A program made the position numbers and the translations under genes. A model generated the notes under the pieces. That model was not told the origin of the DNA, made no database searches, and was given only the letters and a program-made list of their open reading frames with translations. Shown here piece by piece: positions 8,499 to 18,343 of a stretch of 64,000 nt of DNA; the first letter of the stretch is position 1; each line of letters opens with the position of its first letter. The stretch is from Pseudomonas matsuisoli (GTDB lineage Bacteria; Pseudomonadota; Gammaproteobacteria; Pseudomonadales; Pseudomonadaceae), in contig NZ_BMPO01000004.1 in NCBI RefSeq assembly GCF_014647635.1, positions 1 through 64,000 of the forward strand, given 5' to 3'.

Positions 8499-10019
8499 AT
8501 GCGCTATGCACAACCCGGTACAGACGGTGCGCTGCTCGATCTTCAAGCTCGCTATGCCAATTATATCGGCGGTGACTTCATCGCCCCTGCCAAAGGCCAA
8601 TACTTCACCAACACTTCTCCGGTGAACGGTTCGGTCATCGGAGAGTTTCCCCGCTCTACCGCGGAAGATATCGATCGCGCGCTCGATGCCGCCCACTCGG
8701 CTGCCGAGGCATGGGGCAAGACATCGGTCCAGGCGCGCTCGCTGACACTGCTGAAGATCGCGGATCGCCTGGAAGCCAACCTCGAGAAATTCGCGGTCGC
8801 CGAAACTTGGGACAATGGCAAACCTATCCGCGAGACACTCGCCGCTGACGTGCCGTTAGCCGTGGACCACTTCCGCTACTTCGCGGGCTGCATTCGCGCC
8901 CAGGAAGGCACCAGTGCAGAAATCGACGAGAACACCGCCGCGTATCATTTCCACGAGCCGCTAGGCGTCGTCGGCCAAATCATTCCCTGGAACTTCCCAT
9001 TGCTGATGGCGGCGTGGAAGCTCGCCCCCGCGCTCGCCGCTGGCAATTGCGTCGTGCTCAAGCCTGCTGAACAGACGCCGCTCTCGATCACGCTGTTCTG
9101 TGAAGTCGTCGGCGATCTGTTGCCGCCGGGCGTACTGAATGTCGTCCAGGGGTATGGACGTGAAGCGGGCGAAGCACTAGCGACGAGTAAACGTATCGCG
9201 AAGATCGCCTTCACGGGCTCCACTCCGGTGGGCTCGCACATCCTCAGTTGTGCGGCAACTAACATCATTCCCTCCACGGTCGAGCTTGGCGGCAAAAGCC
9301 CGAACGTCTTCTTCGAAGACATCATGCAGGCCGAGCCCGAGTTCATCGAAAAAGCCGCAGAAGGTGTCGTGCTCGGCTTTCTCAATCAGGGCGAGGTTTG
9401 CACCTGCCCATCCCGTGCGCTGGTGCAGGAATCCATCTACGCGCCCTTCATGGAAGCGGTGATGAAAAAGGTCAAGCAGATCAAACGTGGGGACCCACTG
9501 GACACTGAAACCACGGTCGGCGCGCAAGCCTCGCAGCAGCAATTCGAGAAGATCATGTCCTACCTCGACATCGCCCAGCAGGAAGGCGCGGAAGTGCTGA
9601 CCGGAGGCGGCGTCGAGAAACTAGAGGGCAACCTGGCCAGCGGGTACTACATCCAGCCGACGATCCTCAAGGGCACGAACAAGATGCGCGTGTTCCAAGA
9701 AGAAATCTTCGGGCCGGTCATTGGCGTGACTACCTTCAAGGACGAAGCCGAAGCGCTCGCTATCGCCAATGACACGGAGTTCGGTCTCGGCGCTGGCGTG
9801 TGGACCCGTGACATCAACCGCGCGTACCGCATGGGGCGCGGCATCAAGGCCGGCCGCGTGTGGACCAACTGTTACCACCTGTACCCCGCCCACGCCGCAT
9901 TCGGGGGCTACAAGAAATCCGGTATTGGGCGAGAAACCCACAAAATGATGCTCGACCACTACCAGCAGACGAAGAACCTGCTGATCAGCTACGACACCCA
10001 TCCACTCGGTTTCTTCTAG
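8499..10019 (+). CDS. exaC: NAD-dependent aldehyde dehydrogenase, ExaC/AldB type
   Basis: A 506-residue cytosolic aldehyde dehydrogenase that oxidises acetaldehyde and similar aldehydes to acids with NAD. Family motifs appear in order: [14 protein letters not shown] (about residue 162), FTGSTPVG (cofactor loop), the glutamate in [11 protein letters not shown] (about residue 265), catalytic Cys301 in GEVCTCPSR, and EEIFGPVIG. Length and the N-terminus [16 protein letters not shown] match ExaC of Pseudomonas and AldB of E. coli. ExaC serves ethanol oxidation in P. aeruginosa, but no quinoprotein ethanol dehydrogenase is nearby, so the aldehyde source is open. AAGGAG precedes the ATG. Confidence 0.92.
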   Translation: MRYAQPGTDGALLDLQARYANYIGGDFIAPAKGQYFTNTSPVNGSVIGEFPRSTAEDIDRALDAAHSAAEAWGKTSVQARSLTLLKIADRLEANLEKFAVAETWDNGKPIRETLAADVPLAVDHFRYFAGCIRAQEGTSAEIDENTAAYHFHEPLGVVGQIIPWNFPLLMAAWKLAPALAAGNCVVLKPAEQTPLSITLFCEVVGDLLPPGVLNVVQGYGREAGEALATSKRIAKIAFTGSTPVGSHILSCAATNIIPSTVELGGKSPNVFFEDIMQAEPEFIEKAAEGVVLGFLNQGEVCTCPSRALVQESIYAPFMEAVMKKVKQIKRGDPLDTETTVGAQASQQQFEKIMSYLDIAQQEGAEVLTGGGVEKLEGNLASGYYIQPTILKGTNKMRVFQEEIFGPVIGVTTFKDEAEALAIANDTEFGLGAGVWTRDINRAYRMGRGIKAGRVWTNCYHLYPAHAAFGGYKKSGIGRETHKMMLDHYQQTKNLLISYDTHPLGFF

Positions 10020-10032
10020 AGGTGATTAGAGT

Positions 10033-10063
10033 GCCCGGGAAGCGTGCAAGACGCTTCCCGGGC
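10033..10063. terminator. Hairpin between convergent genes
   Basis: A perfect 13-bp stem (GCCCGGGAAGCGT with ACGCTTCCCGGGC) and a 5-base loop lie between the convergent aldehyde dehydrogenase and LLM oxidoreductase genes. No clear T tract follows on either strand, so it may act as a weak terminator or mRNA end stabiliser. Confidence 0.6.
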
Positions 10064-10069
10064 GAGCCG

Positions 10070-11071
10070 TCAGTGCTTCAAGCCTGCCAGGATTTCGAAA
10101 CTGTGCGCACGCTTGGCCTCGTCGTAGATGTCCCCGGCAAAGATCAGTTCGTCAGCCTGGGTCTGCTCCAACAGGATGTCGAGCCGAGCGCGGACCTTTT
10201 CCGGCCCGCCAATCACCGCCATTCCAAGGAAGCTACCCACCGCGTCCTGTTCATGCGGCAACCATAGGCCTTTCATGCTGGGCACGGGGGGCTGCATGAC
10301 CAGGCTTTGCCCACGCATCAGATTCAACACGCGCTGGAATGAGGTAGTCGCCAGAAACTCGGCTTCTTCATCGGTATCCGCGGCAACCAAGGGCACGCCA
10401 ATCATTACGTAGGGCTCGGCCAGCACCTCGGACGGGCGGAAATTCTCGCGATACAGCCGAATAGCCTCGTGTACGTAACGCGGCGCGAAGTGCGAAGCGA
10501 ACGCGTAGGGCAGGCCTTTGGCGGCGGCAAGTTGAGCACTGAACAGACTCGAGCCCAGTAACCAGATCGGTACATTGCTGTTCACGCCCGGCATGGCAAT
10601 CACCCGTTGGCCCGGCTGGCGTGGGCCAAGCAGGCGTTCGAGTTCTTCGACATCCGCCGGAAAGTCATCGGCGCTGCCCAGCCGATCTCGCCGCAGGGCG
10701 TGGGCAGTGGCTTGATCCGCACCCGGCGCGCGACCCAGACCCAACTCAATCCGACCTGGATAAAGCGCGGCCAGGGTGCCGAACTGTTCGGCGATGACGA
10801 GCGGCGCATGGTTCGGCAGCATGATCCCGCCCGAACCCAAGGTAATGCGCGTGGTACCGGCCGCTAGATAACCAAGGACCACACTCGTCGCGGCGCTGGC
10901 GATACCATCCATGTTGTGATGCTCGGCCACCCAGAACCGCTGGAAGCCTAATCGTTCGGCTTGCTGCGCAAGTGAGAGCGAACGATTCAGCGCGTGCACG
11001 GGCGACGCTTCATCCACGCGGATGGGGGCAAGGTCGAGAATGGAAAAAGGTGTTTGCTGTAGACGAGACAT
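10070..11071 (-). CDS. LLM-class flavin-dependent oxidoreductase (luciferase-like, YhbW type)
   Basis: A 333-residue protein of the bacterial-luciferase-like monooxygenase family, using reduced flavin on an unknown substrate. Typical elements are [16 protein letters not shown] at the N-terminus, [62 protein letters not shown] at about residues 115-127 and the C-terminal [11 protein letters not shown]. The ATG at 11071 with AGAGAGG upstream is chosen over an in-frame GTG/ATG-rich extension to 11098. It stands alone between a convergent and a same-strand neighbour 143 bp away, so the context gives no substrate. Confidence 0.9.
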   Translation of the reverse strand: MSRLQQTPFSILDLAPIRVDEASPVHALNRSLSLAQQAERLGFQRFWVAEHHNMDGIASAATSVVLGYLAAGTTRITLGSGGIMLPNHAPLVIAEQFGTLAALYPGRIELGLGRAPGADQATAHALRRDRLGSADDFPADVEELERLLGPRQPGQRVIAMPGVNSNVPIWLLGSSLFSAQLAAAKGLPYAFASHFAPRYVHEAIRLYRENFRPSEVLAEPYVMIGVPLVAADTDEEAEFLATTSFQRVLNLMRGQSLVMQPPVPSMKGLWLPHEQDAVGSFLGMAVIGGPEKVRARLDILLEQTQADELIFAGDIYDEAKRAHSFEILAGLKH

Positions 11072-11214
11072 GGGAAACCTCTCTTGGCCCGACCCCATCC
11101 GAAGAGGCGGCGAGCGACACGAAAACCTGAGCGTAATACTCAGGTATGGTCATCGCAGGTCGAATACAAGGCCACCACCGATCGATCGGCATTGGTCTTC
11201 AGACGTAAACCCGC

Positions 11215-12567
11215 TCACCCATCATTGGCACGTGCCGCCAAACGCCGTTCGTAGAAGCCCAACAAGGGCTGGGTGCTCAAGCCGTGGACGCAAATGCTCA
11301 ACGCCACCGTCGATAGCACGATATTGGCGATATCGTCGTGCCAAGCCATCGGCAGGTCGTGATTCAGCGCAAAGCACAGGTAGTACAGGCTGCCAATCCC
11401 GCGAATGCCAAACCACCCCATCAAGCCTTTTTGCAGCGGGGTGGCAATGCACCGCGGAATGACCAGCGCTACGGCCACGGGACGAATGACGCAGAACAGC
11501 GCGGCGGCCAACGGCAAGGCCCGCCAGTCCCAATGGGTCGTGACCAATATGCCGAGGATGGTGACCAACAATACCTCGACGGCACGTTCCAACAGGTTCC
11601 CGAGGCTCAGCATGTCGCTCATCATCACGCCGGCGGCGATATTCGGCCCGCTGAGACGCTGTCCGCCGATGTCCAGCTCGTGCGGCATATCATCTGCAAG
11701 ACGCGGCAGGGCCTGACGGGTCAGCTCTTCGGCAGGCAACTCCAGGCTGGACGATCGCACCTCGGCATGCCGCAGACCAACGCCGGCCGCAAACGTCGCC
11801 AGGAAACCCCAACCGCCGATGAGTTCGGCACATACGTAAGACAGCGCGATAAGGGCCAATGCCAGGAAATCATTGGCTGAAATGCCGGTGTCTTCATACC
11901 GCGCCCGCAGGCGGATCGCGAGCCAGCCGACCAATTTCCCCAGCAAGAACCCGCATCCAAGCCCGGCGATGACGGCCCACAGCAGGTCCACGCTGAACCA
12001 GTGAATCCAGTTCGCTCGATCCATGTCGCCGTGAAGGATGAGAAACAGCCCCAACATCACGAACGGGAACGCCACCCCGTCGTTGAAACCCGCCTCGCCG
12101 GACAGCGCAAAGCGCATTCGGTCATCGTCGCGCGCATCGTTCACCTGAACCAAGCTGGCGAGTACCGGGTCGGTGGGCGCAAGAATGGCGCCGATCAATA
12201 GCGCGATGCCCCAGTCAAAGCCCAAGACGTAGTGGCCGATCAACGCGACGCCGCCGATGCACAGCAACATGACCGGGCCTGCCATCAAATAGGCGCCGAC
12301 CCAGGCCGGGTGTCGTAGCGGCAGCCGAAGCTTCAGGCCGCCCACGAAGAGCGATGCGAGTACAGCCACTTCCGTCAGATGCTCCAGCCAGTCGGAGACC
12401 TCACTGAAGCTTTTGTTCGACACGGCAAAGCCCATCGAACCGATGGCGATGCCGAAAGCCAGATAGAGAATCGAGGTTGTGACGGGAAGCCAGCGCAGGA
12501 ACGCCGATGCCAATGCGAGCACTAGCAGGAGTATGCCCAGCACGCCCATCCATTGGATAAATGTCAT
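11215..12567 (-). CDS. Cation:proton antiporter (CPA1, NhaP-like)
   Basis: A 450-residue inner-membrane antiporter with about twelve hydrophobic segments, exchanging Na+ or K+ for protons. The key motif GAILAPTDPVLASLVQVND (about residues 127-145) contains the TDP unwound region of CPA1 transporters, and GEAGFNDGVAFPFVML supplies the ND pair on the following helix. It has no large cytoplasmic regulatory tail, ending shortly after YERRLAARANDG. The ATG at 12567 is preferred to a TTG at 12606, although its ribosome site is weak. Ion preference cannot be told from sequence alone. Confidence 0.88.
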   Translation of the reverse strand: MTFIQWMGVLGILLLVLALASAFLRWLPVTTSILYLAFGIAIGSMGFAVSNKSFSEVSDWLEHLTEVAVLASLFVGGLKLRLPLRHPAWVGAYLMAGPVMLLCIGGVALIGHYVLGFDWGIALLIGAILAPTDPVLASLVQVNDARDDDRMRFALSGEAGFNDGVAFPFVMLGLFLILHGDMDRANWIHWFSVDLLWAVIAGLGCGFLLGKLVGWLAIRLRARYEDTGISANDFLALALIALSYVCAELIGGWGFLATFAAGVGLRHAEVRSSSLELPAEELTRQALPRLADDMPHELDIGGQRLSGPNIAAGVMMSDMLSLGNLLERAVEVLLVTILGILVTTHWDWRALPLAAALFCVIRPVAVALVIPRCIATPLQKGLMGWFGIRGIGSLYYLCFALNHDLPMAWHDDIANIVLSTVALSICVHGLSTQPLLGFYERRLAARANDG

Positions 12568-12690
12568 TGCAGCACTGCCATTCGAGCGTTCGGCATTGAA
12601 CGCCAAATGTTAGAAAATATTTTCCGCTGTGAGGTTCATTCCCAAGCCAAGTCAGGCCGGGGGAGAAGAAGCAGACCGGAGGCGAAGGCG

Positions 12691-13110
12691 TTAACCAAAG
12701 GGGCCGCAGTTCAATACATCGCCTTCGACCAACACATTGCGATCGCTGTCATAGAGCCACGACTGCGGTCGCATCGCCACTTCGCGTGCCTCGACACGGT
12801 AGCGCTTGCCTGCCGCGAAGTCGTCGTACCGAAATTGGATGAAGCAGGTCCATTGGCTCGGCTCACGCAGCCCGCTGACGCCCCCGACCTGAAGTTCGAA
12901 ACGGTAACGCACCTCCAGCGCGTGCGCCCCCGGTGAAACCTGGAAATAGCGCCCATCCGGCCAACGCTTCCCGTCTAGGCGCTCAGCCATGAGCAGATCG
13001 CCCGCCGACCAGGAATAGAACTCGATCCAGGCGGCATCTGGATTGTGCTTCGGCAAAGGACCGGCGCATCCCGCCACCAGCAGCGTCAACAAAACAAGGA
13101 AAGGTCGCAT
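12691..13110 (-). CDS. Small outer-membrane-type lipoprotein, paralogue of the adjacent one
   Basis: A 139-residue predicted lipoprotein. The N-terminus MRPFLVLLTLLVAGCAGP is a lipoprotein signal with lipobox LVAGC, so Cys14 would be lipidated. The mature part contains NPDAAWIEFYS, RYFQVSPGAHALEVRYRFELQVGG and YRVEAREVAMRPQSWLYD. The same pattern recurs in the gene upstream at 13236-13658, so the two are tandem paralogues. AGGA precedes the ATG at 13110; an ATG at 13128 would break the signal peptide. Function is unknown; it was not assigned to a named family. Confidence 0.78.
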   Translation of the reverse strand: MRPFLVLLTLLVAGCAGPLPKHNPDAAWIEFYSWSAGDLLMAERLDGKRWPDGRYFQVSPGAHALEVRYRFELQVGGVSGLREPSQWTCFIQFRYDDFAAGKRYRVEAREVAMRPQSWLYDSDRNVLVEGDVLNCGPFG

Positions 13111-13235
13111 GCAGGGATTCCTACGCAATCTTCGATCGAGCCTGTTCCGGGTGAACGGAGCCGGCAGGCAGATTATCCAGATGACACCTAATAGGCGTGC
13201 CGGATTCCATATGCGCCGCGAACACTTCCTTAGCG

Positions 13236-13658
13236 CTAACGCACCGCCAGATCAGGATCGCCACAGCCACGCTCCTGTCCCTGCGCGATGACTCGGTTAC
13301 GCCCATCGTAGAGGCGCGCCCAAGGGCGAAAGCCATATTGGCCGGTAACCAGACGGTAGCGCTCTCCGGCGTCGAAGTGATCGTACTGCACCGTTATTCG
13401 GCAATCGCGTGGCAGTGGCTCGGCACCGTTACCGATGTTGCTCGCACTGACTTCGAAGGCATAGCGGACGCCCAGCTCATGGCGACCTGGCGTGACCTGG
13501 AAATAGCGATCGTCATCGAGCGCACGTTGGTCGACATCGATCGCGGCCAGGTTGTCATTCGTCAACTCCACCCAAGCCTGGCTCGGATCATGGGCCGGCA
13601 TCATCAGACCGCACCCGGACACACCGAACAGTAAGCAAAGGGGGAGAAAAACACGCAT
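13236..13658 (-). CDS. Small lipoprotein, paralogue of the adjacent one
   Basis: A 140-residue predicted lipoprotein with signal MRVFLPLCLLFGVSGC (lipobox VSGC, lipidated Cys16). It shares with its neighbour the order DPSQAWVELT, RYFQVTPGRHELGVRYAFEV, YDHFDAGERYRLVTG and FRPWARLYDGRNRVIA. AGGAG lies 7 bases before the ATG at 13658, which settles the start; a longer frame to 13799 is overlap with the divergent gene. The regular charged/aromatic strands suggest a small beta-rich domain. Role unknown. Confidence 0.78.
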   Translation of the reverse strand: MRVFLPLCLLFGVSGCGLMMPAHDPSQAWVELTNDNLAAIDVDQRALDDDRYFQVTPGRHELGVRYAFEVSASNIGNGAEPLPRDCRITVQYDHFDAGERYRLVTGQYGFRPWARLYDGRNRVIAQGQERGCGDPDLAVR

Positions 13659-13786
13659 GCGGAGACTCCTGATGTTGTTTTTGAGGGCTGGAGCGCTCGC
13701 CGGAGATCGGCTAGGGTCTGTCGGCCCTCGCTTCGAGGAATGGCTGCCCGCGGGGATAGCAAATGCCACCGGCTTTAGAGCACGAC

Positions 13787-14860
13787 ATGCCACGATCAAA
13801 CGCTGGGCTACTCGACCACGGATACCGCCTGTGGGTTCCCCTGCTCATCTGCTTATGCCTGGCAGGGTGCTCCACAGCGGGCTACTACAGCCAATTGGCG
13901 CATGGGCATCTGGCCCTGATGGCCAAGCGCGAGCCCATCTCACAGGTGATGTCCGCGCCTGAGACGTCACCTGCACTGCGGGCAAAGCTGGCGCTGTCGC
14001 AACAAGCGCGTACCTTCGCCAGCGATACCCTGGCCTTGCCGGACAACAGCAGTTATCGCGTCTACACGGACCTCGGCCGACCGTACGTGGTGTGGAATCT
14101 GTTCGCGACCGAGGAATTTTCCTTGGAGCCTGTGACGCACTGCTTTCCTATCGCAGGCTGCGTGGCTTACCGGGGCTTTTACGACCCCAATCGTGCGCGC
14201 GGCGCGGCGGCACTGCTCAAACTTGACGGCAAGGATACGTACATCGCCGGTATCGAGGCGTACTCCACCCTCGGCTGGTTCGATGATCCGTTACTGAGCA
14301 GCATGCTCCACTGGAGCGACGACCGACTCAGCGCGCTGATCTTCCACGAACTCGCGCATCAACGTCTCTACGTGCCGAACGACACCGCGTTCAATGAATC
14401 CTTTGCCACCTTCGTCGAGCGCGAAGGCCTGCGCCAATGGCGTGTGTTTCGCGGTCTGCCAGCCGAGCCCGACACGATGGTCGATCAACGTGAGCGCTTC
14501 ACCAGGCTGGTCTTGGATTTACGCACGCATCTCCAGCGTTTGTACGAGGAGCCGTTAGAGGCGCCAACCTTGCGTGATCGCAAACGGGCCGCGTTCGACC
14601 GTTTTCGCCGCGAGTACCGTGCCCTACGCGATCGGGAATGGCCGAACGACCATCGCTATGACCGGTGGGTGGAAGGGCCACTGAACAACGCCAGCCTGTT
14701 GCCCTTTGGTTTGTACGACCAATGGGTACCCGCCTTCGCCGCGCTCTTCGAGCGCGCGGGCCGTGACTGGCACCGGTTCTACGAAGCCGTCGCCGAACTG
14801 GGCAAACAGCCCGCGGTGGATCGCCAAAGCACCCTCGAACAGCTCACTGAAAGCCAGTAA
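13787..14860 (+). CDS. Lipoprotein zinc aminopeptidase
   Basis: A 357-residue putative metallopeptidase anchored as a lipoprotein: signal VPLLICLCLAGCSTAGYY with lipobox LAGC. Zinc site HELAHQ at residues 187-192 (HExxH) is followed by NESFATFVEREG, whose glutamate is a plausible third ligand. The rest matches the predicted aminopeptidase family of proteobacteria (N-terminal YYSQLAHGHLALMAKREPI is typical). The ATG at 13787 is favoured over one at 13763, because the longer form gives an awkward signal peptide; neither has a strong ribosome site. It is divergent from the two lipoproteins, a pairing that suggests related envelope roles. Confidence 0.85.
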   Translation: MPRSNAGLLDHGYRLWVPLLICLCLAGCSTAGYYSQLAHGHLALMAKREPISQVMSAPETSPALRAKLALSQQARTFASDTLALPDNSSYRVYTDLGRPYVVWNLFATEEFSLEPVTHCFPIAGCVAYRGFYDPNRARGAAALLKLDGKDTYIAGIEAYSTLGWFDDPLLSSMLHWSDDRLSALIFHELAHQRLYVPNDTAFNESFATFVEREGLRQWRVFRGLPAEPDTMVDQRERFTRLVLDLRTHLQRLYEEPLEAPTLRDRKRAAFDRFRREYRALRDREWPNDHRYDRWVEGPLNNASLLPFGLYDQWVPAFAALFERAGRDWHRFYEAVAELGKQPAVDRQSTLEQLTESQ

Positions 14861-14952
14861 ATAGTGGTCCAGTAAGCAATATTTTCTGATCCGGCGAACC
14901 CGGCGCCTGCTTTACTCTCGAAGGTCTGTCACAGGAAACGTGAGCAACCCGC

Positions 14953-17325
14953 ATGCCTCGCCCTTCACGTCGGTCGCCGCCATGGATATTGGCCACCCTC
15001 GTCCTTCTATTTGGCCTTGCCTTTACCGCAGGTGGCGCCTGGCTCGCCTGGCTCGGAGGCAGTTGGTATTACGTTATCGCGGGCATCGCCTTGCTCGCCA
15101 CGGCTGTTGCGCTGTACCAGCGGCGGCGCATTGCACTCGCGCTATATGGCGGATTCTGGCTGGGGACGCTGGCCTGGTCCGTGTGGGAAGTTGGCCTGGA
15201 CACCTGGCCGCTGGAAGCACGCTTGCTGTTGCCGACGTTTCTCGGCCTCTACCTGTTCATGCCGCATGTCATCGCCCGCCTCGGTCCGCGTCGGAAGGTA
15301 TCACCCGTGGGCTACGTACTCTGCCCGCTTGCCGCCGTGCTAGTCGTGCTTGGCCTGATGTTCGTGCGCTGGCAGCCGTTTCCACAATCGCTGCCCACCC
15401 CTCGCCTGAATGTGGACATGAGCACCCTGGGCGATCCCGCTGACTGGCCCCGGCATGACCGTAATGAACGTGGCGAACGTTGGTCGCCGCTGACCCAGGT
15501 CGATCAGAACAATGTGACCCTACTGCAAGAGGCATGGCGCTTCCGCAGCGTCGACCTTCCGCGTCCGGGCGAGAATGCAGATCAGCGCGGTTTCAGTTTT
15601 GACTCGACACCCATCAAGGTCGGCAACAGCCTGTACTTCTGTACCCCGCACCGCCAGGTCATTTCGGTGGATGCCGTCACCGGCCAGGAACGCTGGCGTT
15701 TCGATCCAGGCCCGGAAAGCTGGGGAGATAGCCCACTCAGTTGCCGCGGCGTGGCGTATTACGAAACCGAACGCCCCCGTACCAGCTGTCCCCAGCGCAT
15801 TTTTTCAACCACGGGCGACGGGCGCCTTGTCGCGCTGGATGCGGGTACTGGGCAACCTTGCCAGGGCTTCGGCGAACGCGGATTCGTAGCACTCAACGAC
15901 TTCTCGCGCGAACACGCCCGGGATCTAACCTTCCAGTCCTCGGTACCGTTCGTAGCGGGAGATCGCGTTGTGATCGGCGGCTGGGGCTACGCAGGCCGTG
16001 CCGCCAATGCTCGCTCAGGCGCCGTTCGAGCGTTCGATGCCCTTACCGGGCGCGTCCAATGGGCATGGGATGTCAGCCGGTCCAGCCCGTCTCCGGCGCC
16101 AGCGGAACAGCCGTCGCCTACCGGCTCGCCACCCGCGACGGGCCTCTATACCGCCGATCTTGCGCGGGGCCTGCTCTATCTCCCGATCGGAAACGCGGTG
16201 CCCGCCTTTTACGGCGGCAAGCGCGCGCCTGCCGAAGAGCGTTACGCCAGTTCGCTGGTCGCATTGGATATCGCGTCCGGCGAGCCGCGTTGGCATTTCC
16301 AGACGCTACGGCATGACCTGTGGAGCCTGGGCGTCGCGGTCGGTCCAACGTTGATCGACGTGCCCGCCGGCGACGGCAAGACCACGCCGGCGCTTCTGCA
16401 AACGACCAAGCGTGGCGAGCTGTTCCTGCTCAACCGAGAGAACGGTGAGCCCTTATCCCAGGTCGTGGAGCGACCCGCGCCGCCTGCGGGCCTGCCTGAA
16501 GATCCGACCGCGGCGACCCAGCCGTACTCGCCCGATTTGCCGAGCCTCGCGCCGCCAGTGACGGTAGAAGAAGATGCTTGGGGCGTGACGCCGTTCGATC
16601 AGCTGCTGTGCCGTATCGACTATCGACGCATGCGCTACGTCGGTATGTTCACGCCGCCGCAACCGGGTCGCAAGACGCTGTACAGCCCGGGGACAGAAGG
16701 TGTTTTCGGCTGGCAAGGCGGCGCCTACGATCCCGAACGCGGCTTGTTCTACAGCACGCTACGGTACATGCCGTACACCGTCGAATTGCTTAAGCGCGAG
16801 GAGGCAGAGGCCGCAGGTATCCTGCCGGTATGGGACGGTACTGGAGAGATGCCCAAGCCACGTTCCCGTCATGCTCACCTGCAATACGGGACGCCCTACG
16901 TGGCGTGGGTCAAACCCTGGCTCGGCCTGTTTGGAGCCCCCTGCAAGGCACCGCCGTGGGGCCAGCTCCTATCACTGGACCTCACGGAAAACCGCATCGC
17001 TTGGCGCCATAACATCGGCTCGGCCCGTGAGTACGACGTTTTTGGCTATCCGATCAGCTTGCCGCTGCGGTTCGATCCGTTCGATGTCGGCGGCACCTTG
17101 CTGACCCGTGCAGGCCTCCTATTCGTGGGTTCCCGGGACGACAATGCGCTACGCGCCTTCGCCGCCGGTAGCGGCCGGCAACTATGGAAAACGCGGCTAC
17201 CCGCTGGCGCGCGTGCAGCACCGATGACCTACATCGGTAACGACGGCCGCCAATACATCGTCGTGGCCGGTTCCGGCTTGGGCGAGGGCGGCGGCGACTA
17301 TCTGATTGCCTATGCCCTGCCCTGA
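14953..17325 (+). CDS. gcd: Membrane-bound PQQ-dependent glucose dehydrogenase
   Basis: A 790-residue quinoprotein that oxidises glucose to gluconolactone in the periplasm and passes electrons to ubiquinone. The N-terminal ~140 residues hold five transmembrane helices as in Gcd. The periplasmic eight-blade propeller starts around WPRHDRNERGERWSPLTQVDQNN; SDPxC-type elements are seen as SFDSTPIKVGNSLYFCTPH and VALDAGTGQPCQGFG, and further blades include SLGVAVGPTLIDVP and ATTFGYPI-like FGYPISLPLRF. The C-terminal YIVVAGSGLGEGGGDYLIAYALP matches the family end. It stands alone, as gcd often does; PQQ synthesis genes are not in the window. Confidence 0.94.
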   Translation: MPRPSRRSPPWILATLVLLFGLAFTAGGAWLAWLGGSWYYVIAGIALLATAVALYQRRRIALALYGGFWLGTLAWSVWEVGLDTWPLEARLLLPTFLGLYLFMPHVIARLGPRRKVSPVGYVLCPLAAVLVVLGLMFVRWQPFPQSLPTPRLNVDMSTLGDPADWPRHDRNERGERWSPLTQVDQNNVTLLQEAWRFRSVDLPRPGENADQRGFSFDSTPIKVGNSLYFCTPHRQVISVDAVTGQERWRFDPGPESWGDSPLSCRGVAYYETERPRTSCPQRIFSTTGDGRLVALDAGTGQPCQGFGERGFVALNDFSREHARDLTFQSSVPFVAGDRVVIGGWGYAGRAANARSGAVRAFDALTGRVQWAWDVSRSSPSPAPAEQPSPTGSPPATGLYTADLARGLLYLPIGNAVPAFYGGKRAPAEERYASSLVALDIASGEPRWHFQTLRHDLWSLGVAVGPTLIDVPAGDGKTTPALLQTTKRGELFLLNRENGEPLSQVVERPAPPAGLPEDPTAATQPYSPDLPSLAPPVTVEEDAWGVTPFDQLLCRIDYRRMRYVGMFTPPQPGRKTLYSPGTEGVFGWQGGAYDPERGLFYSTLRYMPYTVELLKREEAEAAGILPVWDGTGEMPKPRSRHAHLQYGTPYVAWVKPWLGLFGAPCKAPPWGQLLSLDLTENRIAWRHNIGSAREYDVFGYPISLPLRFDPFDVGGTLLTRAGLLFVGSRDDNALRAFAAGSGRQLWKTRLPAGARAAPMTYIGNDGRQYIVVAGSGLGEGGGDYLIAYALP

Positions 17326-17372
17326 AGAGATCAGGCAGAGGCCAGGTGACTCAGGTATGAACGGCGGGTGAT

Positions 17373-17482
17373 CGTAGGGTGGATTAGCCATGCAATGGCT
17401 TAATCCACCGGTCACTGCAAAGCTGTATCCGTCCCATAGTCCTGCGGTAAACGGTGGAAGCCCTGCGGGATTCCACCCTACG
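17373..17482. repeat. Inverted repeat pair, GTAGGGTGG family
   Basis: Outer arms CGTAGGGTGGATT and ATTCCACCCTACG bracket about 110 bp. Inside, GGTGGATTA...TAATCCACC forms a second stem around a loop centred on GCCATGCAATGGC. The same GTAGGGTGG core recurs near 38400, 38525, 45182, 52950 and 55076, so this is a dispersed intergenic palindrome. It lies between the convergent gcd and HAD genes and may act as a transcript end. Confidence 0.75.
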
Positions 17483-17490
17483 CACCGCTG

Positions 17491-18168
17491 CTACGCAGAT
17501 GCTTCGCTCGCCAACGCCTCGGCCCGCTCGAAGGCCTGACGCAATTCGGCCAGCGTGCGGAAGTGGTACGTCGGGTTCTCAGCGAGCAGCTCGGTCTCGC
17601 TGCCGAAGCCGTAGCCGACCGCAGCCACATCCAACCCATTGCGCAACCCGCCGATTACATCGTGCTTGCGGTCGCCGATCATCAGCGTTTCCGCCGGATT
17701 CAAGCCCTGCTCGGTAAGCAGATGTGCGATCAGCTCGACTTTGTCGGTCCGGGTACCGTCGAGCTCACTGCCGTAGATCAGGGTGAAGTGGTGATCGAAC
17801 GCAAAGTGCCGCGCAATTTCCTTGGCGAACACCGTTGGCTTGGAAGTCGCCACGAACAACGTCCGCCCCTGCTCCCGCAGCAGATCGAGCAGGTCGATAA
17901 TGCCTTCGAACAGCAGGTTCTCGTAGAGCCCGGTCACCTTGAAGCGCTCCCGATAATGCTCCACGGCCTGCCAGGCCGTCTGCTCGTCGAACCCGTAGAA
18001 CTGCATGAAGGCTTGCTTCAACGGCGGACCGATGAAGGGCTCAAGCTTGGTCAAATCCGGTTCATCGATATCCAGCTGCGCCAGCGCATATTGAATAGAA
18101 CGGGTAATGCCCTCGCGCGGGTCGGTCAGGGTGCCGTCCAGATCGAAAAGGATGTTCTGGTAATGCAT
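17491..18168 (-). CDS. HAD-superfamily phosphatase (phosphoglycolate phosphatase-like)
   Basis: A 225-residue HAD hydrolase. Motif I FDLDGTLTD (residues 8-16) has both aspartates; the helical cap covers about residues 17-80; motif II is FVATSKP, and motif IV is MIGDRKHDVIGG. This arrangement is shared by phosphoglycolate phosphatases and the 5'-nucleotidase-like HADs of Pseudomonas. The substrate is not certain from sequence. The start at 18168 is chosen because MHYQNILFDLDGTL begins the fold properly; upstream sequence has no family features. It is followed after about 175 bp by the dehydrogenase on the same strand. Confidence 0.87.
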   Translation of the reverse strand: MHYQNILFDLDGTLTDPREGITRSIQYALAQLDIDEPDLTKLEPFIGPPLKQAFMQFYGFDEQTAWQAVEHYRERFKVTGLYENLLFEGIIDLLDLLREQGRTLFVATSKPTVFAKEIARHFAFDHHFTLIYGSELDGTRTDKVELIAHLLTEQGLNPAETLMIGDRKHDVIGGLRNGLDVAAVGYGFGSETELLAENPTYHFRTLAELRQAFERAEALASEASA

Positions 18169-18343
18169 AGGGGGGAATCCGGGCGGGAAAGGCGCCATTC
18201 TTCCAGAGATGGCGCCGGAGGGCGATGCTGCCTCGCGCCAGAGGACCTGGCAGATGTGTATGTCTGGAGACCGCACGCGGCTAAAGCGGATGGCCGCGCT
18301 CACCGTCCTCAGTGATAGCGCCGTTCGCGACCCCTACGCTCGA

